The notes under the pieces are model-generated. The model had not been told where the DNA came from. It ran no database searches and worked only from the letters and a program-made list of their open reading frames with translations. Shown here piece by piece: positions 16,576 through 25,943 of a stretch of 64,000 bases of DNA. Location: positions 124,001-188,000 of the forward strand of contig NZ_JBFEFG010000253.1 of NCBI RefSeq assembly GCF_040718835.1. Reading direction: 5' to 3'. How positions within the stretch are numbered: position 1 is the first letter of the stretch; every line of letters begins with the position of its first letter. Source of the DNA: Bremerella sp. JC817. Lineage in GTDB: Bacteria > Planctomycetota > Planctomycetia > Pirellulales > Pirellulaceae. The position numbers were made by a program, and so were the translations under genes.

Positions 16576-18576
16576 ATGAAATGGTCATTGCGTGGATTGT
16601 TCCCTTACGTTATCCCGCTAGTCTTCGTAGTCGCCCTCTTTTTCGCGTTCCGGATGGGGTCGCTCCCCCCGGCCGATTTCACTTTTTCGAACGGTACCGA
16701 AATTCAATCGGTCGACCCGGCGAAAAGTACGGGTGCCCCGGAAGGACGGATTATCGATGCCATCTTCGAGGGGCTCTATCGAAAACTGCCTGATCCGACG
16801 AGCCCCGACGACATGGTGCCCTTGCCCGGAATGGCCAAGTCGCACGACCTGTCGGAAGACTTGAAGACCTATACCTTCCACATGCGGGAGGGGGCCAAGT
16901 GGACGAACGGCGAACCCGTGACCGCTTACGACTGGACGTTCTCTTGGATGCGATTCTTGCATCCCGAATCGGGGACCCAGTACGCCTACCAGTTGTGGTA
17001 CATCAAAAACGCCAAACGCTACACGACCGGTGACCTGAAAGAAGGGGATCGCGTTGAAGTCGAATTGGCTGATCGAAAAGACAAGGCCCAGATGTTCCCG
17101 CGAGGCACGATGGTCTCGGGGATCGTGAAGAAGATTGATACCTTCGAGGAAGGAGGTAAGCAGTCGAGCGGCGGACATGATGAAGAGGAAGCAATCCAGT
17201 ACCACGTCTACACGGTGGACTGTGTCCCAGAGAAAGATGGAGAGCCTGATTGGGAGGGCCCTGTCAAACAGCGGGTCTTCTATACCGAAGGCACCCCTGC
17301 GAAGTACCTGACCAAGTTCCCAGGTGCGGAAGCTGCCATGCATGTGTTGTTGCACTTCAGCGAAGTCGGTATCAAAGCTCCTGACGAAAAGACATTGATC
17401 GTCGAACTGGAAGCACCGACGCCTTACTTCCTGGAGCTGGCGTCCTTTTACCCAATGCATCCCGTCAATCGCACTTGTGTCGAAACGTTCGGTTACCCCG
17501 ATTGGACCAAGCCTGAAAACATCGTCACGTGCGGGCCTTATCAAATCAAAGAACGTCGCATTCGTGACCGAATTCGTTTGACGAAGAATCCTACTTATTG
17601 GAACGCCGACGAAGTCAGCCTCGAGACGATTGATGCCCTGGCCGTCCAGTCCGATACGACGCAGCTCAATATGTTCATGAGCGGGCAGATGGAATGGGCG
17701 ACCGTGGTACCGAATTCGGTGCTCGACCAACTTCGCGAACGAGATGTTAATAAGAAGGAAGACCCGCAGCGCGAAGAAGAACGGGACGACCTGCTGATCG
17801 CACCGATGCTGTCGACCTACTTCTATCGGGTGAATACCAAGCGACCTCCGCTCGATGATCCTCGCGTGCGTCAGGCCTTGAACCTGGCGATCAACAAACA
17901 AGAGATTGTCGATCACGTGACGCGTGGTGGTCAGGTTCCGGCTGGCTCGCTCGTTCCGCCCGGGATCACCGGCTATGAAGGTCCAGTGACCCAGTCGTAC
18001 AACCCAGAGCGAGCTCGCGAGCTGTTGGCCGAGGCAGGCTTTGGTCCCGGCGGCAAGACGATGCGACCGATCCAGATTCTGTACAACACTTCGGAAGGGC
18101 ATAAGTCGATTGCCGAAGTAATTCAGCAGCAGTGGAAGAAGAATCTGCACATCGATGTTCAACTGCGAAATGTCGAGTGGGGGGTCTACCTGACCACGCA
18201 GCGGGAAATGGATTACGACGTCTGCCGTGCCGGTTGGATTGGTGACTACCCCGATCCGAACACTTTCCTCGATATGTTTATCACCGATGGTGAGAACAAC
18301 GAGACCGGCTGGAGTAATCCCGAGTACGATAAGTTGATCGAAGAGGCTCGCTCGGAGCCAGACCCCGAGAAACGCATGAAGATCTTGCAGGATGCCGAGC
18401 AACTGCTGGTCGATCAGATGCCGATCTTGCCGGTCTACTTCTATGTTTCGATCAACATGGTTCGACCCTACGTAAAGAATTTCTATCCCAACCTTCAGGA
18501 TCTCCATCCATTGCACATCCTGGAAATTGACGAAGAACAACGCGAGAAGATTCGCGAGATGGAGGGGCTGAAGTGA
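16576..18576 (+). CDS. oppA: oligopeptide ABC transporter substrate-binding protein (OppA-like)
   Basis: 666 residues, longer than the usual 520-560. An N-terminal hydrophobic segment (residues 10-25, LFPYVIPLVFVVALFF) has no lipobox, so it is probably a signal anchor. The family 5 binding-protein signature follows (GTEIQSVDPAKSTG, FEGLYRKLPD, TFHMREGAKWTNGEPVTAYDW). The region around residues 155-260 is an acidic and basic insert not expected in OppA (includes MFPRGTMVSGIVKKID). The C-terminal lobe is normal (DDPRVRQALNLAINKQEI, GWIGDYPDPNTFLDMF). It binds peptides outside the membrane for the permease pair downstream. The stop overlaps the OppB start in GTGA. Start chosen at the ATG preceding the anchor. 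Confidence 0.9.
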   Translation: MKWSLRGLFPYVIPLVFVVALFFAFRMGSLPPADFTFSNGTEIQSVDPAKSTGAPEGRIIDAIFEGLYRKLPDPTSPDDMVPLPGMAKSHDLSEDLKTYTFHMREGAKWTNGEPVTAYDWTFSWMRFLHPESGTQYAYQLWYIKNAKRYTTGDLKEGDRVEVELADRKDKAQMFPRGTMVSGIVKKIDTFEEGGKQSSGGHDEEEAIQYHVYTVDCVPEKDGEPDWEGPVKQRVFYTEGTPAKYLTKFPGAEAAMHVLLHFSEVGIKAPDEKTLIVELEAPTPYFLELASFYPMHPVNRTCVETFGYPDWTKPENIVTCGPYQIKERRIRDRIRLTKNPTYWNADEVSLETIDALAVQSDTTQLNMFMSGQMEWATVVPNSVLDQLRERDVNKKEDPQREEERDDLLIAPMLSTYFYRVNTKRPPLDDPRVRQALNLAINKQEIVDHVTRGGQVPAGSLVPPGITGYEGPVTQSYNPERARELLAEAGFGPGGKTMRPIQILYNTSEGHKSIAEVIQQQWKKNLHIDVQLRNVEWGVYLTTQREMDYDVCRAGWIGDYPDPNTFLDMFITDGENNETGWSNPEYDKLIEEARSEPDPEKRMKILQDAEQLLVDQMPILPVYFYVSINMVRPYVKNFYPNLQDLHPLHILEIDEEQREKIREMEGLK

Positions 18577-19496
18577 TTCGCTTTTTGCTGAAGCGGCTGA
18601 TGTGGATGGTGATCACCATGTGGGTCGTCTTCACTATCAGCTTCTATTTGATGTGGACGGTCTCGCCGGAAGGGGCATTGCTGAGCGAACGCCAGTTGCC
18701 AGCGGCGATCAAACGCAACCTCGAGCAGTACTACGATCTCGACAAACCGCTTACCACCCGATACTTCAAGGTGATGGGCAACTACCTGACGCTCAACCCA
18801 GGGCCGAGCATGAAGCTGATCGACAAGTCAGTGCTCGACATCCTCAAAGAAGGTCTCCCGATTTCGGTTTCTTTGGGTGTGCTCGGGCTCAGCTTCGCGC
18901 TCCTGATTGGCTTCAGCACCGGGATTGTATCTGCCTTAAGGCGGCAGTCACTGATCGACGTGACCTTCCGTATGGTGGCGACCTTAGGGATCGCGATTCC
19001 TAACTTCGTGTTGGCTGGCTTCGCGATCATCATCTTTGTGTTTACGCTCAACTTGTTCCCGGCTGGTGGCTGGGGACGGCCGATCGACCTGGTGCTGCCA
19101 TCGCTTTGCCTGGCGGCTCCGTTCGCGGCCTATATCTCTCGTCTGACACGAACAGGCATGTTGGAAGTGCTGGGGCAAGACTATATCCGAACTGCTTACG
19201 CCAAAGGTTTGATGCCGACTACGGTCGTGCTCAAGCATGCCTTTCGCGGGGCTATCTTGCCGGTCGTTTCGTACCTGGGACCTGCCACGGCAGGTATCTT
19301 GACCGGTTCGCTCGTGTTGGAACGCATCTTCTTTATCCCTGGTTTGGGAAGTCACTTTATCGAGGCCGTGTTGCAAAAAGATCACCCGGTCAGCCTGGCG
19401 GTGGTGATGGTCTACACGTTCGTACTGTTCTCGATGAATACGCTGGTCGACCTTTCGTACGGGTTGATCGATCCTCGGGTGAAGTTGGACAAGTAA
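18573..19496 (+). CDS. oppB: oligopeptide ABC transporter permease (OppB-like)
   Basis: 307 residues with a GTG start overlapping the OppA stop. The first helix (MIRFLLKRLMWMVITMWVVF) is typical for OppB/DppB, with an extracytoplasmic stretch and five further membrane segments. The EAA coupling loop that contacts the ATPases is seen as DYIRTAYAKGLMPTTVVLKH. It forms the membrane channel with OppC. The end (DLSYGLIDPRVKL) is the family's classic C-terminus. Confidence 0.92.
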   Translation: MIRFLLKRLMWMVITMWVVFTISFYLMWTVSPEGALLSERQLPAAIKRNLEQYYDLDKPLTTRYFKVMGNYLTLNPGPSMKLIDKSVLDILKEGLPISVSLGVLGLSFALLIGFSTGIVSALRRQSLIDVTFRMVATLGIAIPNFVLAGFAIIIFVFTLNLFPAGGWGRPIDLVLPSLCLAAPFAAYISRLTRTGMLEVLGQDYIRTAYAKGLMPTTVVLKHAFRGAILPVVSYLGPATAGILTGSLVLERIFFIPGLGSHFIEAVLQKDHPVSLAVVMVYTFVLFSMNTLVDLSYGLIDPRVKLDK

Positions 19497-19520
19497 TTAC
19501 TCTCTGCGAAGGTCAGAGCT

Positions 19521-20693
19521 TTGGATTCCCTCGAAAAGAACGATCCCTACGCAGCCGCATTGCCGCCGATCGACAAGTATCGGGACATGTACAACGAGGC
19601 GAAATCGATTCGCGGTATCTCGTTGTGGCAAGATGCCTGGCGACGATTGCGTCGTGACTGGGTATCGATGACGGCACTTTGTTTTCTGGTATGCCTGGCA
19701 TTGGCAGCGATCTTCACGCCGCTGTTGCCGCTGCAATCGCCACGGGAACAATACCTAGCAACACGCGTTGCCTTACCACCTCAGTTCAGTTCTACGACCA
19801 AAATCACTAACCAGGCCGGAGACGAAGAGACCGTGCCCGTTAGTTTGAACCTGGCAGACTTGGAAGGTGAGGAATTTGAGCGACGCGTTGGGGAACTTTG
19901 GTCAGATCCAAGTCCATTCGATCGCGGATTGTTGAATGTGCGGTTGGCTTTGTTTCACGACTGGTGCATGCCGAGCCTTTGCGGCACCGACCTGCTAGGA
20001 CGCGATTTGCTGGCGCGACTATTTTACGGCGCTCGCGTTTCGTTGATTGTGGGTCTGGTGGCAACGCTCGTCTCGCTGATCATTGGGGTCAGTTACGGCG
20101 CGATTGCTGGCTATTCAGGTGGGATCGTCGACGACTTCATGATGCGAATCGTCGATATCATGTACTCGGTGCCGTTCATCTTCTTGGTGCTGTTTGTGAT
20201 TACGATCCTCAGCGAAGACTCGGTGAAAGCCCAGCTCGAAAGCTATGGCATCAGCCGAATCGTGATCTTGTATATCTTGATCGGCGCCGTTTACTGGCTG
20301 ACGATGGCCCGCGTGGTTCGTGGTCAGATTATCAGTTTGAAGAACGAACAGTTTGTCGACGCCGCTCGCACGATTGGAGCAAGTGGCCTGCGAATCGTCT
20401 TTTTGCACCTGGTGCCGAACGTGCTGAGTATCGTGATCGTGTACCTCACGTTGACGATTCCCGCGGTGATGCTGTTCGAGGCATTTCTTTCGTTCCTGGG
20501 GCTGGGAGTCGAGCCGCCAGACGTGAGCTGGGGGATGCTTTCCGAAGAAGGTACCCGCGTGATCACGCCGGTGAAGATCTATTGGTGGTTGATCGTGTTT
20601 CCTGCCCTGGCGTTAGCATCGACGCTGTACTCCCTAAACTTCCTGGGGGACGGCCTGCGTGATGCTCTCGACCCACGAATGAAGAATCGATGA
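19521..20693 (+). CDS. oppC: oligopeptide ABC transporter permease (OppC-like)
   Basis: 390 residues, about 90 more than typical OppC. The start is a TTG (19521); no in-frame ATG precedes the first helix at a good distance. After the first membrane helix (SMTALCFLVCLALAAIF) there is an extended loop of roughly 100 residues before the conserved GTDLLGRDLLARLFYGARVSL. The EAA loop reads QFVDAARTIGASGLRIVFLH. The C-terminal helix and NFLGDGLRDALDPRMK are standard. It pairs with OppB. The extra loop is outside the cytoplasm and could contact the insert of the binding protein. Confidence 0.92.
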   Translation: MDSLEKNDPYAAALPPIDKYRDMYNEAKSIRGISLWQDAWRRLRRDWVSMTALCFLVCLALAAIFTPLLPLQSPREQYLATRVALPPQFSSTTKITNQAGDEETVPVSLNLADLEGEEFERRVGELWSDPSPFDRGLLNVRLALFHDWCMPSLCGTDLLGRDLLARLFYGARVSLIVGLVATLVSLIIGVSYGAIAGYSGGIVDDFMMRIVDIMYSVPFIFLVLFVITILSEDSVKAQLESYGISRIVILYILIGAVYWLTMARVVRGQIISLKNEQFVDAARTIGASGLRIVFLHLVPNVLSIVIVYLTLTIPAVMLFEAFLSFLGLGVEPPDVSWGMLSEEGTRVITPVKIYWWLIVFPALALASTLYSLNFLGDGLRDALDPRMKNR

Positions 20694-20701
20694 GGTAAGT
20701 C

Positions 20702-21757
20702 GTGGCTGAAGAAACAACAACGAACCACTCCTCGACGACGTCTTCCAGCGGCAAAGCGCTGCTGGAAGTGCGTGACCTGGCGGTCGAGTTTCGTACCGAC
20801 GATGGTATCTACAAAGCAGTGCGCGGCGTCAACTTCGACCTGCGTGCCGGTGAAACGTTGGGAATCGTGGGCGAGTCTGGCTCTGGCAAGTCGGTCACCA
20901 ACCTGGCCATGCTGGGACTGATCCCACAACCTCCCGGAAAGATTACCAGCGGGTCCGCCATGTATGCCGGCAAAGACCTGCTGAAGATGAGCGATAAAGA
21001 GCTCTCGAAAATTCGAGGCAACCGCATCGCCATGATCTTCCAGGATCCGATGACGACGCTCAATCCGTTTCTGACCATCGACGAGCAGTTGACCGAGGTC
21101 ACGCGCAAGCACCTCGGGCTGTCGTACAACGAAGCACTCGACCGCGCGATCGAGATGCTCGAAAAGGTCGGCATCCCTGGGGCTAAGCGTCGCGTCTTCA
21201 ATTACCCGCACGAATTTTCTGGCGGGATGCGTCAGCGTGTGGTGATTGCGATGGCATTGTCTTGCGATCCTGAGATTCTGATCGCCGACGAGCCGACCAC
21301 CGCCTTGGACGTGACGATTCAGGCCCAGATTTTGGAGCTGATGCAGAAGCTTCAGGAAGAGCATAACACCGCGATCGTGATGATCACGCACGATCTGGGG
21401 GTGATTGCCAACATGGCAACCGACGTGCTGGTGATGTATGCCGGCCGCAAGGTCGAGCAAGCCAAGGTGCACGATTTGTTCGCCGATCCGCGGCACCCTT
21501 ACACGCTGGGATTGTTGAACTCGATTCCACGCATCGACGAAGAAGTCGGTGCAAAGCTTTCGCCCGTTAGTGGCCAGCCGCCAGAGATGAGTCAACCAAT
21601 TCCTGGGTGCTCGTTCTACCCGCGCTGCCCGTACCATATCGAGCAATGCTTGCAGATCGATCCACCGCTGATTCAAGTTGATTCCGGAACGCAGCACGCG
21701 TGCCTTCGCGACGTGACAACGCTCGAACCGCCGGTTTCGCAAAGTGCTCACATCTAA
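20702..21757 (+). CDS. oppD: oligopeptide ABC transporter ATP-binding protein (OppD-like)
   Basis: 351 residues, GTG start eight bases after the OppC stop with a GAGGTAAG ribosome site. Walker A GESGSGKS, ABC signature EFSGGMRQR, Walker B ILIADEPTTALD, and the switch His in VMITHDLG are intact. The C-terminal Cys-rich oligopeptide domain (CSFYPRCPYHIEQC) of this subfamily, which in relatives carries an iron-sulfur cluster, is present. It hydrolyses ATP as a heterodimer with OppF. Confidence 0.93.
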   Translation: MAEETTTNHSSTTSSSGKALLEVRDLAVEFRTDDGIYKAVRGVNFDLRAGETLGIVGESGSGKSVTNLAMLGLIPQPPGKITSGSAMYAGKDLLKMSDKELSKIRGNRIAMIFQDPMTTLNPFLTIDEQLTEVTRKHLGLSYNEALDRAIEMLEKVGIPGAKRRVFNYPHEFSGGMRQRVVIAMALSCDPEILIADEPTTALDVTIQAQILELMQKLQEEHNTAIVMITHDLGVIANMATDVLVMYAGRKVEQAKVHDLFADPRHPYTLGLLNSIPRIDEEVGAKLSPVSGQPPEMSQPIPGCSFYPRCPYHIEQCLQIDPPLIQVDSGTQHACLRDVTTLEPPVSQSAHI

Positions 21758-21781
21758 CGACTCCAATCCACGATTGCATTC

Positions 21782-22783
21782 ATGTCCCTAGATATCACGC
21801 CCGTTCTCGAAGTTCGCGATCTGCAGGTACATTTCCCAGTTCGTCGTGGCAGCTGGTTTGCTTCGCAGACTGAAGTGGTGCGCGCTGTCGATGGAGTTTC
21901 GTTCGACGTCAAGCCAGGTGAAACCTTCGGCCTGGTCGGGGAAAGTGGCTGCGGCAAGTCGACCACGGCCCGCGCGATCATGAACCTGGTGAAGCCGACC
22001 AACGGCGAGATCTACCTCAATGGCAAACGCATTGATGGTCTTTCTCCGTCCGGCATGCGGCGTTATCGCAGCGACCTGCAGATGATCTTTCAAGATCCGT
22101 ACGCCTCGCTGAATCCGCGCATGACGGTCGGCTCGATCATCGGTGAACCGCTCACGATCTTTGGACTGAAGAGCGGCATCGATCGTAAGCTGGAAGTGAT
22201 GCGGTTGATGGATATCGTCGGACTGAATCCTCGCTTCGTGAATCGCTATCCGCACGAGTTCTCTGGCGGACAGCGTCAGCGTATCGGCATTGCCCGGGCG
22301 TTGGCGGCACGTCCCAAGGTGATCGTGTGTGACGAACCGATTTCCGCACTCGACGTTTCGATTCAAGCTCAGGTGATTAACCTGCTGATGGATCTGCAGC
22401 AGAAGCTGGGGGTCGCGTATGTGTTCATCGCCCACGACTTGAGTGTCGTGAGGCACATCTCGCACCGCATCGCCGTGATGTACCTTGGTCGAATCGTGGA
22501 AGTATCGCAGTCGCAGGAACTGTTTCAGCATCCAATGCATCCTTACACCCAGGCGTTGCTCTCGGCGATTCCGGTGCCAGATCCTGATATCGAACGCAAG
22601 CGGAAGCGTATCGTCCTGCAGGGCGAAGTGCCGTCGCCAGACACGTTTTATCCTGGCTGTCCGTTTGCCGATCGTTGTCCGATTGTTCAGCCAGAGGTAT
22701 GCACCCACGGTGCACCTCCGCTGGAAGGCACGCCGCATCCGGCTGCTTGCTACTTCGCTGGCAAAGAAGCCCCAGGCGTTTAA
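21782..22783 (+). CDS. oppF: oligopeptide ABC transporter ATP-binding protein (OppF-like)
   Basis: 333 residues. Walker A GESGCGKS, Q-loop QMIFQDPYASLNPRM, signature FSGGQRQRIGIARAL, Walker B VIVCDEPISALD and switch His FIAHDLSV are all present. The C-terminal Cys-rich segment (YPGCPFADRCPIVQPEVC) is typical of OppF/DppF. It is the last gene of the operon. Its TAA overlaps the TAA of the facing gene (TTAA, 22780-22783), so there is no room for an intrinsic terminator between them. Confidence 0.93.
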   Translation: MSLDITPVLEVRDLQVHFPVRRGSWFASQTEVVRAVDGVSFDVKPGETFGLVGESGCGKSTTARAIMNLVKPTNGEIYLNGKRIDGLSPSGMRRYRSDLQMIFQDPYASLNPRMTVGSIIGEPLTIFGLKSGIDRKLEVMRLMDIVGLNPRFVNRYPHEFSGGQRQRIGIARALAARPKVIVCDEPISALDVSIQAQVINLLMDLQQKLGVAYVFIAHDLSVVRHISHRIAVMYLGRIVEVSQSQELFQHPMHPYTQALLSAIPVPDPDIERKRKRIVLQGEVPSPDTFYPGCPFADRCPIVQPEVCTHGAPPLEGTPHPAACYFAGKEAPGV

Positions 22784-23286
22784 GACGCTTCCGACTTCGA
22801 GTTCGAGAAGTCGTCTGCCATGCGAACAATCGAAGAGCCAGTTCGCAGGCGACGCGATTCCATGTAGAAACGGACGATCGATTCCAGTTCTGGCCGCATC
22901 TTCCGGCAAGCCAGGTCAATCGAGGTGAAGCCGGCCAAAGGTGATTCGTCCTGGGTCAGATAGAGGACAACCCCTTGCTCGTGTAGTTCATACCGGGCGA
23001 TCTCGCGCCAGGGGGTCTTCCGGCTTCCGAGGAACGATGTCTGAATGATCCCGCGCGGTCCCAGGTCGATTTTCACCGGAACGAACATCTTCCAACTGGC
23101 GACCAGACAGGCCAGCACGACGACTAAAGAGATCCAGACGCTGACGGTCCCTGAGTAGGTCAACGAAGCCAGCACGACCAGCATCACGGCCATGGCGGCC
23201 TGAGCGAAGTGGTCGTCGCGGATCGGCAGCCGTACCAGGGATAACTCCGGCGATTGGGTCTCGAATTCCCGGCTGGATGGAGCCAT
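22780..23286 (-). CDS. hypothetical membrane protein with PH-like domain
   Basis: 168 residues. Two adjacent hydrophobic stretches (about 30-45 and 48-65, AVMLVVLASLTYS and SLVVVLACLVASW) are followed by a domain with the alternating beta pattern of bacterial PH-like proteins (KIDLGPRGIIQTSFLGSRKTPWREIARYELHEQGVVL, split here over strands). The ordering, membrane hairpin then bPH-like domain with W-REI, is common to small DUF-type membrane proteins. Function unknown. It converges on OppF with a shared TTAA stop. The next gene upstream is 50 bases away on the same strand. Confidence 0.6.
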   Translation of the reverse strand: MAPSSREFETQSPELSLVRLPIRDDHFAQAAMAVMLVVLASLTYSGTVSVWISLVVVLACLVASWKMFVPVKIDLGPRGIIQTSFLGSRKTPWREIARYELHEQGVVLYLTQDESPLAGFTSIDLACRKMRPELESIVRFYMESRRLRTGSSIVRMADDFSNSKSEAS

Positions 23287-23336
23287 AAATCGCCGATCAA
23301 TACTTCCCGATGAAACGGGGCGTTCTGGTGTCTAAA

Positions 23337-23708
23337 TCAATGGGGTGCGTCATCATCCGACGCAGGAACATGACTAGGTGTTCGCAGTGCACCGACCATC
23401 ATTATTCCCACGCTCCAATATAGGATACTCAGAAAAACGACCGACCAGATGACGATAGCAGCAAAGTTCTCTGAAAACAGAATCTTGATAGGGGGCTGCT
23501 GGCTACCTGGAGTCCTTCGTTTGACGGGCGAATGGCCTTCATTTTGCCCTTCGCTAATCGCCTGACGAAAATCGTTCCACTTTTCTGTCTCGCTGGGGGT
23601 GTCGTACGTTGCCAGCACCCAGGTGCGCGCCTGCACCAGGCCGGTGAGGCCCAGTGCTACCAGAAGGGCATACACGATACCCAGAACAACCCACGTCCGT
23701 CCCGGCAT
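23337..23708 (-). CDS. small two-helix membrane protein coupled to the M20 amidohydrolase
   Basis: 123 residues from the ATG at 23708, whose A is also the last base of the upstream amidohydrolase TGA (TGATG), so translation is probably coupled; the frame's longer start at 23783 is inside that gene. Membrane segments lie at about 7-25 (VLGIVYALLVALGLTGLV) and 82-103, with a polar loop rich in Glu, Lys and Pro between them. Both ends are short. No domain is recognised. Tight coupling suggests it works with the exported amidohydrolase, for instance as an anchor; this is inference. Confidence 0.6.
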   Translation of the reverse strand: MPGRTWVVLGIVYALLVALGLTGLVQARTWVLATYDTPSETEKWNDFRQAISEGQNEGHSPVKRRTPGSQQPPIKILFSENFAAIVIWSVVFLSILYWSVGIMMVGALRTPSHVPASDDDAPH

Positions 23709-25063
23709 CACTCTTTTTCCGCGGGGTTCTGGAAGAGTTCCAGCAGCGCGATCGAAGTGGCCGTGACCCCGGTTGACAGGCACTCATCGGCATCGGGGTA
23801 ATAAAGAGGCGAGTGAAGCGATGGTGGCTCTTGTCCCAACTGCTTGAAACGAGTCAGACGCTTCTGATCAACCGACCCCAAGCGAAACATGAAAATCGGA
23901 ACGCCGGCGATCCCGTAGCGGCTGAAGTCTTCACCACCCATCGAAGGCTCGACCGGGACGACTTGATCCGCACCCAGGGCATGGTTGAACGTGCGAACGA
24001 TTTGCCAGGTCAACTGCTTGTCGTTGAACAGGCTGGGCGTACCTTCCGAGACCGTGATCTCTGGTTCCGGTGCACGATAGCTGATCGCGACCGCCTTGGC
24101 CTTTCGTTTGATGGCTTCAATCAGATGCTTGCGTGTTTCGTCCCCATAGCTGCGAACGGTCAACTGCAACAAACAGTCATCGCCAATGACGTTGTGCTTC
24201 GTGCCACCATGGATGGCCCCAACCGTGATCACGGCGGGTTCCGCTGGATTCAACTCGCGGCTGACCACCGTTTGTAAATCGAGGATCAACTGAGCGGCTT
24301 CCACGATCGGGTCGACTGTGGCGTCAGGATGGGCACCATGGCCTCCTTTGCCTTTGATCCGAATATCGACACTGTCGACGTTGGCCATCGCGTAGCCGCT
24401 GCGGTAGCCGACGGTGCCGGTTGGCAGATTCGGGTCGACATGCAGGGCAATCGCGAAGTCTGGCTTGGGGAAGCGCTCGAACAGGCCGCCTTTCAGCATC
24501 GCTTTGGCCCCTTCGCCTTTTTCTTCGGCCGGCTGGCCAATGATCATCAGCGTTCCTTTCCAGTAGTCGCGGTGCGACGCCATGAAGCGGGCAACACCCA
24601 CGACGTTGGTCATATGAATATCGTGGCCGCACGCATGCATCACGCCGGTCGAGGTCCCGTCTTCAAGCTGAACGACCTTCTTCGAGGCATAGACGAGCTC
24701 GGTGTTTTCGGTCACCGGCAGGGCGTCCAAGTCGGTTCGCAGCATGACGGTCGGGCCGTCGCCGTTCTTCAGAATCGCCACCAACCCATTGCCGCCAATC
24801 GATGGCGTCACATCGTAGCCTGCCTCGGTGAGCAGCTTGCCGAGGTGCTTGGCCGTCTCGACTTCCTCGAACGAAAGCTCGGGGGTGGTATGGAAGTGGC
24901 GATAGACTTCGATCAGCGAGTCGTGCTCCCCTTTCACCCAGGTCTTCAGCGTTTCGATTTGCGGTTCTGGGGGATCGGCCATCGCACGCGAGGGGGTGCC
25001 CAGTGTGGTCGAGGTAAGAAGCAACAGCCCAGCAATGCGCAGAAGAACGTGAGCCCGGCTCAT
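23708..25063 (-). CDS. exported M20 family amidohydrolase
   Basis: 451 residues with a signal peptide of about 29 residues (VLLRIAGLLLLTSTTLG, cleavage near RAMA). The M20D (hippuricase/IAA-amino-acid hydrolase) pattern is clear: THHTTPELSFEE-like segment RHFHTTPELSFEEVET, ligands in HACGHDIH, AEEKGEGAKAML, HVDP and a C-terminal MGGEDFSRY. Such enzymes remove acyl or amino groups from N-acyl amino acids using two metals. The signal peptide makes this an extracytoplasmic hydrolase, unlike most relatives. It is translationally coupled to a small membrane protein. Confidence 0.88.
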   Translation of the reverse strand: MSRAHVLLRIAGLLLLTSTTLGTPSRAMADPPEPQIETLKTWVKGEHDSLIEVYRHFHTTPELSFEEVETAKHLGKLLTEAGYDVTPSIGGNGLVAILKNGDGPTVMLRTDLDALPVTENTELVYASKKVVQLEDGTSTGVMHACGHDIHMTNVVGVARFMASHRDYWKGTLMIIGQPAEEKGEGAKAMLKGGLFERFPKPDFAIALHVDPNLPTGTVGYRSGYAMANVDSVDIRIKGKGGHGAHPDATVDPIVEAAQLILDLQTVVSRELNPAEPAVITVGAIHGGTKHNVIGDDCLLQLTVRSYGDETRKHLIEAIKRKAKAVAISYRAPEPEITVSEGTPSLFNDKQLTWQIVRTFNHALGADQVVPVEPSMGGEDFSRYGIAGVPIFMFRLGSVDQKRLTRFKQLGQEPPSLHSPLYYPDADECLSTGVTATSIALLELFQNPAEKE

Positions 25064-25163
25064 GGGAGAATTTCTCAGAAAAAGGTGCGGTTTACGGCTT
25101 GCAATTTCGGGGAAAAAGAGATTAAGATCCCCGGTAGATTATAGCACGGTCTAATTTTATACG

Positions 25164-25198
25164 AGCAGACGTCGGCGATTCATCCAACGGCGTCTGCT
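25164..25198. terminator. hairpin at the end of the RdgB gene
   Basis: An 11-bp stem with one G-U pair (25164-25174 with 25188-25198) overlaps the RdgB stop codon. On the minus strand it is followed by CGTATAAAATT, a poor U-tract; on the plus strand by a T-rich run. It could act as a weak terminator for rdgB or protect its mRNA end. Confidence 0.4.
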
Positions 25199-25839
25199 TA
25201 TTTTGTTTCTTGCCGCAAAAGTTCTGGGTTTTGCTCCAGCATCTGGCGGAGACCGGCCACAAAGGCACGCGTGGCCTTCGCTCGGTGGCTGATCAGCCCT
25301 TTTACGGCTGGGCCGAGTTGGCCGAAGGTCAGGTGGTACTCGCGAATCTGAAAGAGCGGATCGTAGCCGAACCCGTGCGTTCCGTGTCGCTCTGTCATAA
25401 TCCGGCCGTGGCACTTGTCTTCCGATTCCAGGATCACCTCGCCGGCCGGGTTGGAAAGGGTGATGTGGCAGACATAGTGCGCGCCACGCTTTTCGGGCGG
25501 CAAGCCATCCAGCTTTTCGAGTAGCAGATCGTTGTTCTTTTCGTCGGTCGCATCTTCGCCCGAGAACCGGGCCGAATAGATTCCCGGGGCTCCCTTCAGG
25601 GCATCGACACACAGCCCGCTGTCTTCCGCCAGGACCCACTGGTTCAGGTGCACGGCCTGTTGGGTAGCCTTCTTGGCGGCGTTCTCACCGAACGAGTTCC
25701 CGTCTTCGACCACTTCGATGGCGGCCGGAAAGTCCTGGAGCGACTTCAGCTCGATTCCCAGCGGGGCCAGCAGTTGCTGAAGTTCGTTTCGTTTCTTTTG
25801 GTTGTAGGTGCCAAGCACCATCTGCCGTGCATCAGGCAT
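25198..25839 (-). CDS. rdgB: RdgB/HAM1 family non-canonical purine NTP pyrophosphatase
   Basis: 213 residues from the ATG at 25839; the frame continues upstream through the terminator region to 26100, but nothing there resembles the family. Motifs: GTYNQKKRNEL at the N-terminus (nucleotide loop), AEDSGLCVDALKGAPGIYSARFSG split as the central metal/substrate motif, HGFGYDPLF and ISHRAKATRAF. The enzyme hydrolyses ITP, dITP and XTP to monophosphates and keeps deaminated purines out of nucleic acids. Cytoplasmic. The length fits the family (about 200). It follows the SPOR-like gene after that gene's terminator. Confidence 0.92.
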   Translation of the reverse strand: MPDARQMVLGTYNQKKRNELQQLLAPLGIELKSLQDFPAAIEVVEDGNSFGENAAKKATQQAVHLNQWVLAEDSGLCVDALKGAPGIYSARFSGEDATDEKNNDLLLEKLDGLPPEKRGAHYVCHITLSNPAGEVILESEDKCHGRIMTERHGTHGFGYDPLFQIREYHLTFGQLGPAVKGLISHRAKATRAFVAGLRQMLEQNPELLRQETK

Positions 25840-25943
25840 CGGGCAACTCTTTCGGGCCAGGTTTCCAGCGGGAAGGTTCGACAACATATCGGCGGATAGA
25901 ACCACGCCGAGAGGGCCATCGTAGCGGGAAACCGGCGCATAAA

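Noticed and set aside
16618..18540. Long frame of about 640 codons antisense to the OppA gene
   Set aside because: It lies fully opposite a well-supported gene; such mirror frames arise from codon bias and its translation has no recognisable domain.
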